Source: Candidatus Colicola equi
GTDB taxonomy: Bacteria > Bacteroidota > Bacteroidia > Bacteroidales > Paludibacteraceae
Direction of reading: 5' to 3'
Assembly: GCA_018066175.1 (NCBI GenBank)
Contig: JAGHRV010000027.1
Coordinates: forward strand, 1-33,673
Length of the DNA: 33,673 nt
The position numbers and the translations under genes are program-made. How positions within the stretch are numbered: the stretch's first letter is position 1; every line of letters begins with the position of its first letter. Below are positions 26,359 to 33,673 of the stretch, piece after piece. The notes beneath the pieces were generated by a model. It made no database searches. It saw only the letters and a program-made list of their open reading frames with translations, and had not been told where the DNA came from.

Positions 26359-26471
26359 TATTATAAATGTATTAAATATTATGGCGGTGAGGCGTCCCAA
26401 GAACTATGCGCTGCTGTCTAAACTCATACGCTGCTTAGGCACTTATCAAGCCTATTCCGCAAAAAATCGTG
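26359..26471 (-). other. rplU leader region
   Basis: This is the untranslated leader expected between the rplU promoter and start codon. On the minus strand it contains two similar stretches, AGCAGCGTATGAG and AGCAGCGCATAG, and a short AGGC/GCCT inverted repeat. L21 leaders regulate expression in some bacteria, but I see no known structure here. Confidence 0.35.
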
Positions 26472-26503
26472 CAAAAGTACAACTTTTTTTTGAGATGTGC
26501 AAA
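26472..26503 (-). promoter_or_regulatory. promoter of the rplU operon
   Basis: On the minus strand TTTG (26503-26500), 20 nt, TACTTTTG (26479-26472). This perfect Bacteroidota pattern lies back to back with the promoter of the plus-strand outer-membrane gene, 56 nt away. Confidence 0.8.
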
Positions 26504-26559
26504 TTTTTTCAGAAAAAAAGTGCTTTTTTTAGTAAAATTTGATTTTTCCGACTCAAAAA

Positions 26560-26591
26560 TTTGGTCAATTCATTTTTTTTTCATACCTTTG
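26560..26591 (+). promoter_or_regulatory. promoter of the outer-membrane protein gene
   Basis: TTTG at 26560-26563, 20 nt, TACCTTTG at 26584-26591. The spacer begins GTCAATTCA and continues as a T run, almost the same as the tRNA-Lys promoter at 17655-17686. Confidence 0.8.
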
Positions 26592-26592
26592 C

Positions 26593-26638
26593 GCACTTTT
26601 TCTGCACGTATGCGCCGCGAGCGCGCTCGCTCAAGTGC
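26593..26638 (+). other. GC-rich inverted repeat in 5' leader
   Basis: GCACTT (26593-26598) can pair with AAGTGC (26633-26638). Within the loop is a perfect 14-bp palindrome, GCGAGCGCGCTCGC (26617-26630). It stands out in an AT-rich leader and begins close to the predicted transcription start. It may form a stem that protects or regulates the transcript. Confidence 0.5.
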
Positions 26639-26688
26639 ATGTAAACATATATTATTAAATTAAAACACGAATATTAACAGGCTTAAAA

Positions 26689-27621
26689 ATGAATACAGTA
26701 TTTCACAACAAATGGTTTGGATTTTGCTTAATGGCATTCCTAATTTATTCCATTTCATTAGATGCCCAAAATAGGGGCAGACGTTCGTACAGCAAAGGCG
26801 AGAATTATCACTTTGGATTTGTATATGGTATGGGAGCCTATACGAATCTACAAATAGACATATCAGGGACCAATCCCGTCGGTAACTTTGGAGGTTCGAT
26901 TGGTGCAGGATATGAGTTCCGAAACAATGGTTTTTGGATGAGCCTTGGTGCAGGATATCATTTCCACCGCAGTTCTATTACTACGGACCTTTATTCAGAT
27001 AGTCGACCCGGAATGGATAAACAGGGTAAGTCCGTTACATTGCTTTACGATGTTTATAACCAGAAAGATAAGAACGAATGGGGCTTTGTAGAAGTGCCAT
27101 TGATGTTAGGATACTATGTAAAAGGATTCTATGTGGGTGCAGGAGCCAAAATAGCCTTCCCTATGGTAACCGATATTAAATCGTCCGGTAAATATGAGGT
27201 TCGAGGCAAATACGAGGAATATCCGGATCCTTTTCACGACATGCCAGACCATGATTACGGAACTTGGAACTTTGAGACCAATAGTTCGGTTCGTCTCAAG
27301 CCATCTGTATCGTTATGTATTGAATTAGGTTATGATGTATTATCCACGGTTTATTCACATGGTTCAATGTGCTATATTCTCAAGATTGGTGGATACTTTG
27401 AATATGGTTTAAATAGTATGGTGCGTACATCGGACACGAATGTTCGTTTAGATATTGACCCTATGAATGCATCAAGCGTAAAGCCCATGCCTGTTTTAGG
27501 CGGTTTGACGGATGCCAAGCGAATAGTTCCCTATTCAGCAGGTATGAAAATAACCCTACTGATTGGTGGCAGTCGCAATGCACGAGGCACTTATCATAGA
27601 GGATGTACCTGTTATAATTAA
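26689..27621 (+). CDS. outer-membrane beta-barrel protein
   Basis: This 310-residue protein has a signal peptide (WFGFCLMAFLIYSISLDAQ, cleavage near residue 27). Amphipathic strands typical of small outer-membrane barrels follow: FGGSIGAGYEFRNNGFWMSL, GFVEVPLMLGYYVKGFYVGA, SVSLCIELGYDVLSTVY and AGMKITLLIGG. It ends in a short Cys-containing tail (HRGCTCYN). It lies 35 nt upstream of the giant repeat gene and shares its promoter. This recalls the pairing of PorP/SprF-type barrels with giant adhesins in type IX secretion, but I do not see PorP/SprF signature motifs. Confidence 0.75.
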   Translation: MNTVFHNKWFGFCLMAFLIYSISLDAQNRGRRSYSKGENYHFGFVYGMGAYTNLQIDISGTNPVGNFGGSIGAGYEFRNNGFWMSLGAGYHFHRSSITTDLYSDSRPGMDKQGKSVTLLYDVYNQKDKNEWGFVEVPLMLGYYVKGFYVGAGAKIAFPMVTDIKSSGKYEVRGKYEEYPDPFHDMPDHDYGTWNFETNSSVRLKPSVSLCIELGYDVLSTVYSHGSMCYILKIGGYFEYGLNSMVRTSDTNVRLDIDPMNASSVKPMPVLGGLTDAKRIVPYSAGMKITLLIGGSRNARGTYHRGCTCYN

Positions 27622-27656
27622 CCCATAAGACCATAGATAGAAACGACAATTTGATT

Positions 27657-30600
27657 ATGAAAAAGACACTATATGTATTATGCAGCGCCGCAATGGCCCT
27701 GCTGATGGCAATGCCGACTTGGGCAGCAGATCCCGAACCAGATCAATTCACAATCGTCAATCACCGACTGTGTGAAGGCGATTCGTTATTAATCCGTGAT
27801 GGTTGGAAGAAAATAAAGGAGACAACGGTTTTTTGGGAGACTCTCAAATCCACCGTTACGGGGGAAGACAGTATGATTAAACATGTTGTGAATGTACTAC
27901 CTACGTACCGGCATGTTGAGGAAAAGACCATCAAAGATGGCGAGACCTACATGTGGAATGGTCAGAGTTACAATCAACAGGGCGAATATACCTATCCGCT
28001 AAAAACCGTTGAAGGATGTGACTCTATTTGTGTTCTGCGACTAATTGTCACGCCGGTATCTCATCCCATACCCTTTGTTGAGGAGTCTGGTTTCGTATGC
28101 CAGCCGGAAGGATACTTATGGAGAGGTGTCAATCGCTATGTAACCGGTACGTACTACGATACCGTTCATAATGTATCAGGAGAGGACACTATTTATTGTC
28201 TGCGACTGCAGGCTTATCCGGTATATGAGACGTTCCAACCCACCATGTATTTCTGCGATGGCGATTCATTAACCATCAATGGACAGGTCTTCAAGCAATC
28301 CGGTGAATACAGAGATACGGTAAAGAGCATTCATGGTTGCGATAGTATTTTGATTTATCCCATCAACAAGTACCCTGCATTCCATTATAATGAGGAACGC
28401 ACCATTCAAATGGGAGACATGCTACTCTGGCATGGTCAGTCTCTGCAATCAGAAGGCACCTACTATGACAAGCAGCGAACCATTCATGGTTGTGATTCTA
28501 TTTATATCTTATTGTTGCATGTCAATCCTGCCACTCGTCCAATCCCATTGGTAGAGACTTTTGCCGAGACTTGCCGACAAGAAGGCTATGTATGGAGAAA
28601 CAAGTCATACTATAGCGAGGGTATTTATTACGACACTGTCCGCACCGATGTTGGAGAAGATACTATTTATTGCTTACATTTAACTATTTATCCCACCTAC
28701 GAGCAACACCAAACCCTATCCTTCTGTCAAGGAGGTTCAATAGAGATCAATGGCCATATCTTCACACAACCCGGAGAATACAGAGACACAGTAAACACCA
28801 TTCATGGTTGCGATAGTATTATCATATACCACCTGAATACCTACCCCATTTTCCAACATACGGAGGAACAGACCATTCAGGCCGGAGATGTACTGATTTG
28901 GCGCGGTCAAACCTTGCAGTCAGAAGGCACTTACTATGACAAGTACCAAACCATCTATGGGTGCGACTCCATCTATACCCTTATACTGCACGTCAATCCT
29001 GCTCCACGTCCAATACCATTGGTAGAGACGTTTGCCGGAACGTGTAAACAAGAAGGCTACGAATGGAGAGACCATTTATACTTCAACGAAGGTGTGTATT
29101 ATGACACCATCAAAACCGGTACAGGAGAAGATACTATTTATTGCCTGCACCTGACCGTCTATCCCACCTACGAATTACATCAGACCTTATCCTTCTGCCA
29201 AGGTAGTTCATTAGAGTTTAGAGGCAAGAAATTCACAGAGCTCGGCGAATATCGGGATACATTAAACTCGATTTATGGTTGTGATAGCATCATCATCTAT
29301 CACATCAACACCTATCCCACTTTCCATCAGTATGACACGATTGTGATTACGGACCAAGATCAACGCACTTGGCATGGTCAGCAGATAACAGAAAGCAAGA
29401 CTTATTACGATTCGTACACAGATATTCATGGCTGTGACAGCGTCTATCAATTGTATGCTATCATACTGCCTACCTATCGTTATGTATTAGATACTACTAT
29501 CTGCAAAAATGCTCTACCTTTCTTATGGCGAGGTCAAGAGATCAGTGCAGAAGGCACTTATACCCAGAAATACGAAAGCATCTATCACACGGATTCTATC
29601 TACATCCTTAATCTAACCGTTCATCCTACCTACTGGTCTATTCAGAATATTCATTTTTGCGAAGGGGGTGAAGTTACCTATGCCGGAAAGACCTATCATC
29701 AAGCCGGCAAAGACACCCTCTTCTTTGAATCTCAGTATGGTTGCGATAGTATCGTTGAAGTGCTGGTTAGTGAACGCAAGAAATGGATGCAATCAGACAC
29801 GTTACGTATGAGTAACCAAGAGAGCCGAGATTGGCATGGTTATCATATCACCAAGAGCGGCACCTACTATGACCGACTAACTAACGTAGATGGTTGTGAC
29901 TCCGTATATGAATTAGTTGTTTATGTATTCCCCACTTTCCTCTTTGAAAAAGATACTGCCATCTGTCAGAGTGAAGCGCCATATCTATGGCAAGGCATGG
30001 AATGCAGCCGTTTAGGCACACATACCTACGATACCGTTTTCAAGACCATTCATGGTTTAGACTCCATCTATCGACTCACCTTAACTATCTGGCCGGAATA
30101 CGAACAGACCCAACAGATTAATATTTGTAAAGGTGGTTCACTTGAGATTAACGGTCACATCTTTACCCAAGCAGGGGAATATCGCGATACGATGCACACC
30201 GTTCATGGTTGCGACAGTGTAATTACTTACCACGTCAACATGTATCCGTATTTCCATCATTTTGATACCATTATCATTACTGACCAAGAAACATACACTT
30301 GGCATGGACAATCCATTACTACCACCGGAACGTATTTTGATGTCAACACCGACAAACATGGCTGTGATAGTATTTATGAATTATTTGCTACCGTACTTCC
30401 CACTTATCGGTTCACATTAGATACCACCGTTTGTCAAAGCACCTTGCCTTTCACATGGCGTGGCAAAGAGATTGGACGTGCCGGCACTTATACCGATCCT
30501 TTGAGAAGTATATATAACACCGACTCCATCTATGTACTGAATGTATCGTTACTGCCTTCTTATTGGAATGTGCAGAATATCTATTTCTGCGAAGGAGGTG

Positions 30601-33600
30601 ATGTCACCTTTGGAGGCAAGACTTATACTAAATCATGTCGAGATACTATCCGCCATGGTTCCAGTTTAGGTTGCGATAGCGTAATTGAAGTTGTTGTAAA
30701 TGAGCGCAGAGCTTGGATACAATCCGACACCGTTCGTATGAGCAACCAAGAAACTAAGTTATGGCGCGGACAGACCATCACGACCAGTGGCATCTATTAC
30801 GATCGATACAATAGCGTAGATGGTTGCGACTCCATCTTTGAGTTAGTCGTATTTGTGTACCCCACCTACCTATTTGAGAAGCAAGCCACTATCTGCCAAA
30901 GTGAAGCTCCATATCTATGGCGCGGAATGGAATGCAGCCGTTTGGGCACGCACACCTACGAGGAAGTCTTCAAGACCATTTATGGTTTAGACTCCATCTA
31001 TCGACTCACCCTGACTATCTGGCCGGAATACGAACAAACGTTGCAATTCAATGTATGCGAAGGCAGTTATATTGAATTTGAAGGCAATCAATGTGTTTCA
31101 CCGGGTCAATATGACTTTACTCTAAAAACCATTCATGGTTGCGATAGTGTGATTCATGTTATTGTTAATTCGGTTTCGTCCTACTTATTCAGTGATACCG
31201 TTTATATCAACGATTATACGCCATATACGTGGCCCATTACCGGAGAGACCTATTCGGAAGCAGGCGTTTATACGTTACCGGGATCTACCACCAACGGATG
31301 CGACTCTTCGTATCAGTTAATTATCTATAAGTATCCGAAGTATATCATGCCTGTTGAGCAGGTTGAACTATGCATGCGTGATACGGATTCGTTCATGTGG
31401 CGAGGCAATGAATATAACCAAACAGGTGTTTATTACGACAGCCTATTTACTGAGCATGGACAAGATAGTATCTACACCCTGAATTTGGTTGTCCATCCTA
31501 TCTACGATACTATTATCAATGCCACTATTTGTTATGATGCAGCATATCTGATGAATGGCAAACCCTATACCGCAAGTGGCACGTACCAAGATATACTTCC
31601 TACTGTCGATGGTTGCGACTCGGTCTTCACGCTTAACTTGACTGTATTACCTCAGATTAAGGAAGTACGTTTTGATACGATATGCGAGACGGCTCTGCCA
31701 TACACTTTCTATGATCAAACTATCTGGACCGAAGGAACATATACCTATCAATTCTCAGGGGATCAGAACGGTTGCAATAGCACCTCTACCTTGCACCTCT
31801 CTGTACGTCCCGTTTTAAATCATAACGACTCCATCATCATTTGTCACCAAGATATACCGTATATCTTAGGCGATACATCCGGAGAACGCGGAGGTATTAA
31901 ACTCTATAATGACACCGTTGTATATAGTTGCGATAGTTTATATCATTTCCGCTTGCATGTGCGTGGTGTCAAAGATTCCGTTGTTACCATGTGCGATAAC
32001 GACTCCTTGTGGTTAGCCGGTGTACAACGATGGATACATCCTATCAAGGGCGAAGTGTACTACGACACCATCCTATATGCTCCATCCACCTATAGCGAGT
32101 ACGACGCTAAGGTGCAATGCGATAGTGTAGTTCGGTATATCATTGAAGGCACCTACCCCAGCTTTAACCAAGATACCATTGTTCGTCATATCAATGAACA
32201 AGACTCGCTCTTCTGGGCAGGGCAATATCGCAAATCCGAAGGCTTCTACTACGATACCCTACAAACGGCAGCTTGTCATTGCGACAGTATCATTACTTTG
32301 CATCTCATTGTAGATCCTATTTACGTTTATTGGGACAGCATCCATATCTGCCAACCACACGATATAGCATATCGCCATATTTGGGTTGATGGTCATGAAC
32401 AGAATGCAGATATATGGCAACCCGGCACCTATATTGATAGCCTGCGCAGTATACGCACACGCGACCTCTACAATGACTACGACCGTGACTATCGAGATAG
32501 TATCTACGTCTTGGTTGTAACAATGGATCCTTCGTACTTCTTCAACTCCGTCTATCAGTTATGCCAAGGCGACTCCGTTCAATTCGGTTCACAGTGGATA
32601 TACGAAGCCGGTGTTTATACCGACTCCATGAAGACCTATCTCGGATGCGATAGTATCTACCGAATGGTAGTTAATATGACACCCAGCTATTACATCCGCG
32701 AGCAGAAAAGCATCGCTCAAGGCACCATCTATCAATGGCATGGTCAATCATTATCTGTTCCCGGCATCTACTACGATAGCCTCAAGACACAGATGTACGA
32801 CTGCGATAGTATTTATGAACTGACCTTAGATGTATATCCTACCTATCATTTCCGTCAAGATACAGCTATCTGTGCCTGCGAGACTCCATTCTTATGGCAT
32901 GGACAAATGATTTATACTTCCGGACAGTACTTTGATAGACATCAAACCGTTATGCACTTTGATTCTATCTACGAATTGAACCTTCAAGTACGTGACACCT
33001 TCCACGTAACTGATGTGCGGACCGGTTGCAAAGGAGATAGTATTTACTTCAACCGTAGATGGATTACCATACCAGGCGAATACTACGACACTCTCAAAAG
33101 TACCGTTACGGGTTGCGATAGTATCGTTCGGTTAATCTATTCCACCTTCTCTACCTATTTCATTCCTCAGGTAGGGCAAACAGATGACCAAACACCATTC
33201 GTTTGGGAAGGACATGATAAGCAGTTCACACAGTCGGGCATTTACTACGATAGTCTAAAGACCATCAATGGTTGCGATAGTGTATATCAACTTACACTGA
33301 CCGTTTATCCAACGTATAACTTCCAAACAGAGTATGTTACCATCTGTGCTACGGAGGCTCCGTACTATTGGGAACACGGACATGGGAATTACTCCAATAC
33401 AGGAACATACACCAAACGATTTGAGACCGTAGCTGGATATGATAGTATCTACACCTTGGACTTAACCGTACTGCCTGTATCACGCAGCAACTACTACGCT
33501 AATATCTGCGACGGAGACTCTGTCATCATCAACAACATCGTTTATAAGAACGGTGGACTGTTCTACGATACCCTCAAAGCCCCTAATGGTTGTGATAGCA

Positions 33601-33673
33601 TCGTGGCTATTCATATCGCACGCAACTCTAAGTACTTCTTTGCAGAACAGCAGCAAACTAGTGACCAAACACC
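27657..33673 (+). CDS. giant secreted GCDSIY-repeat protein, 3' end beyond window
   Basis: The frame from ATG 27657 stays open to the window end (2005 codons, no stop seen). It begins with a signal peptide (MKKTLYVLCSAAMALLMAMP, cleavage after TWAA). The rest is tandem repeats of about 50 residues, with W-(R/H)-G-Q, SGTYYD and GCDSIYxLxLxVxPTY as landmarks. I count at least 37 units. Some lose the second Cys (GEDTIY, GLDSIY, HTDSIY). Repeats are also organised in larger blocks of about 157 and 310 residues. Likely a cell-surface adhesin or stalk exported to the outside, with a sorting domain expected downstream. No enzymatic domain is visible in this part. Confidence 0.85.
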   Translation, partial: MKKTLYVLCSAAMALLMAMPTWAADPEPDQFTIVNHRLCEGDSLLIRDGWKKIKETTVFWETLKSTVTGEDSMIKHVVNVLPTYRHVEEKTIKDGETYMWNGQSYNQQGEYTYPLKTVEGCDSICVLRLIVTPVSHPIPFVEESGFVCQPEGYLWRGVNRYVTGTYYDTVHNVSGEDTIYCLRLQAYPVYETFQPTMYFCDGDSLTINGQVFKQSGEYRDTVKSIHGCDSILIYPINKYPAFHYNEERTIQMGDMLLWHGQSLQSEGTYYDKQRTIHGCDSIYILLLHVNPATRPIPLVETFAETCRQEGYVWRNKSYYSEGIYYDTVRTDVGEDTIYCLHLTIYPTYEQHQTLSFCQGGSIEINGHIFTQPGEYRDTVNTIHGCDSIIIYHLNTYPIFQHTEEQTIQAGDVLIWRGQTLQSEGTYYDKYQTIYGCDSIYTLILHVNPAPRPIPLVETFAGTCKQEGYEWRDHLYFNEGVYYDTIKTGTGEDTIYCLHLTVYPTYELHQTLSFCQGSSLEFRGKKFTELGEYRDTLNSIYGCDSIIIYHINTYPTFHQYDTIVITDQDQRTWHGQQITESKTYYDSYTDIHGCDSVYQLYAIILPTYRYVLDTTICKNALPFLWRGQEISAEGTYTQKYESIYHTDSIYILNLTVHPTYWSIQNIHFCEGGEVTYAGKTYHQAGKDTLFFESQYGCDSIVEVLVSERKKWMQSDTLRMSNQESRDWHGYHITKSGTYYDRLTNVDGCDSVYELVVYVFPTFLFEKDTAICQSEAPYLWQGMECSRLGTHTYDTVFKTIHGLDSIYRLTLTIWPEYEQTQQINICKGGSLEINGHIFTQAGEYRDTMHTVHGCDSVITYHVNMYPYFHHFDTIIITDQETYTWHGQSITTTGTYFDVNTDKHGCDSIYELFATVLPTYRFTLDTTVCQSTLPFTWRGKEIGRAGTYTDPLRSIYNTDSIYVLNVSLLPSYWNVQNIYFCEGGDVTFGGKTYTKSCRDTIRHGSSLGCDSVIEVVVNERRAWIQSDTVRMSNQETKLWRGQTITTSGIYYDRYNSVDGCDSIFELVVFVYPTYLFEKQATICQSEAPYLWRGMECSRLGTHTYEEVFKTIYGLDSIYRLTLTIWPEYEQTLQFNVCEGSYIEFEGNQCVSPGQYDFTLKTIHGCDSVIHVIVNSVSSYLFSDTVYINDYTPYTWPITGETYSEAGVYTLPGSTTNGCDSSYQLIIYKYPKYIMPVEQVELCMRDTDSFMWRGNEYNQTGVYYDSLFTEHGQDSIYTLNLVVHPIYDTIINATICYDAAYLMNGKPYTASGTYQDILPTVDGCDSVFTLNLTVLPQIKEVRFDTICETALPYTFYDQTIWTEGTYTYQFSGDQNGCNSTSTLHLSVRPVLNHNDSIIICHQDIPYILGDTSGERGGIKLYNDTVVYSCDSLYHFRLHVRGVKDSVVTMCDNDSLWLAGVQRWIHPIKGEVYYDTILYAPSTYSEYDAKVQCDSVVRYIIEGTYPSFNQDTIVRHINEQDSLFWAGQYRKSEGFYYDTLQTAACHCDSIITLHLIVDPIYVYWDSIHICQPHDIAYRHIWVDGHEQNADIWQPGTYIDSLRSIRTRDLYNDYDRDYRDSIYVLVVTMDPSYFFNSVYQLCQGDSVQFGSQWIYEAGVYTDSMKTYLGCDSIYRMVVNMTPSYYIREQKSIAQGTIYQWHGQSLSVPGIYYDSLKTQMYDCDSIYELTLDVYPTYHFRQDTAICACETPFLWHGQMIYTSGQYFDRHQTVMHFDSIYELNLQVRDTFHVTDVRTGCKGDSIYFNRRWITIPGEYYDTLKSTVTGCDSIVRLIYSTFSTYFIPQVGQTDDQTPFVWEGHDKQFTQSGIYYDSLKTINGCDSVYQLTLTVYPTYNFQTEYVTICATEAPYYWEHGHGNYSNTGTYTKRFETVAGYDSIYTLDLTVLPVSRSNYYANICDGDSVIINNIVYKNGGLFYDTLKAPNGCDSIVAIHIARNSKYFFAEQQQTSDQT
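28065..29480 (+). repeat. three copies of a 157-158 residue block in the giant gene
   Basis: Blocks opening with PIPxVE (28065, 28539, 29010) are spaced 474 and 471 nt. Each holds three basic units in the order GEDTIYCL type, GCDSI(I/L)IY type, GCDSIYxL type. The second and third copies are the most alike, pointing to recent duplication. Confidence 0.75.
29310..31170 (+). repeat. two copies of a 310-residue block in the giant gene
   Basis: A block of six units is repeated with a 930-nt offset; for example, AICQSEAPYLWQGMECSRLG encoded after 29943 recurs as TICQSEAPYLWRGMECSRLG after 30873. Outer borders are approximate. Confidence 0.75.

Noticed and set aside
26358..26400. Upstream start for rplU at 26400
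   Set aside because: The 14 added residues are not part of L21, whose family start is MYAIV.
32317..33668. Minus-strand frames inside the giant repeat gene
   Set aside because: They are antisense shadows of the continuous plus-strand repeat frame.

Overview
The window looks like a chromosomal piece of a member of the Bacteroidota, probably Bacteroidales. The promoters that can be seen follow the Bacteroidota pattern (TTTG, 20 nt, TAnnTTTG). The gene content fits as well: a long PPi-dependent phosphofructokinase, a menaquinone-type methyltransferase, an IspG with the CPGCGR iron-sulfur signature, an adjacent DUF6452/DUF6048 pair, and a giant GCDSIY-repeat surface protein. The species cannot be fixed from sequence alone.

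Region A (1 to about 11,300) is an AT-rich accessory island read on the minus strand from one strong promoter at 11261-11292. In transcription order it holds: a small RyR-domain protein; a two-TM protein with two TrkA-N/RCK-like Rossmann domains and a C-terminal RyR-like domain; an M48 metalloprotease; a 49-residue zinc-ribbon protein; a zinc-ribbon membrane protein; a frameshifted Sel1-repeat remnant; a protein with a TIR/DUF4062-like N-terminus, one TM and a PstS-like binding domain; a TIR-TM-YD-repeat protein; a RyR plus zinc-ribbon protein; a PrsW protease; an ECF-like sigma factor; a small anti-sigma-like membrane protein; and a partial unknown gene. I read it as an envelope-sensing or conflict system. 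Two proteins place candidate sensors outside the membrane and TIR or TIR-like domains inside. Three proteins carry RyR domains, one of them attached to a channel-like body. A PrsW/sigma/single-pass-protein set is laid out like a regulated-proteolysis module. TIR enzymes make cyclic ADP-ribose species, and animal ryanodine receptors are linked to cADPR, so TIR-to-RyR signalling is a testable idea. It is not shown here.

Region B (11,300 to 26,500) is core genome with higher GC. A small unknown gene (11578, plus strand) has a leader with six 11-bp phased repeats. Two housekeeping operons follow on the minus strand: ispG, pfp, a TPR-like gene, menG/ubiE, rmuC; and rplU, rpmA, serS, a membrane-anchored gene, DUF6452, DUF6048, tkt, leuS. 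A plus-strand tRNA-Lys(UUU) with its own promoter and terminator lies between them.

Region C (26,500 to the end) is a plus-strand unit: an outer-membrane beta-barrel protein, then a giant secreted repeat protein open for 2005 codons to the window edge. At least 37 repeat units of about 50 residues are visible, arranged in larger duplicated blocks.
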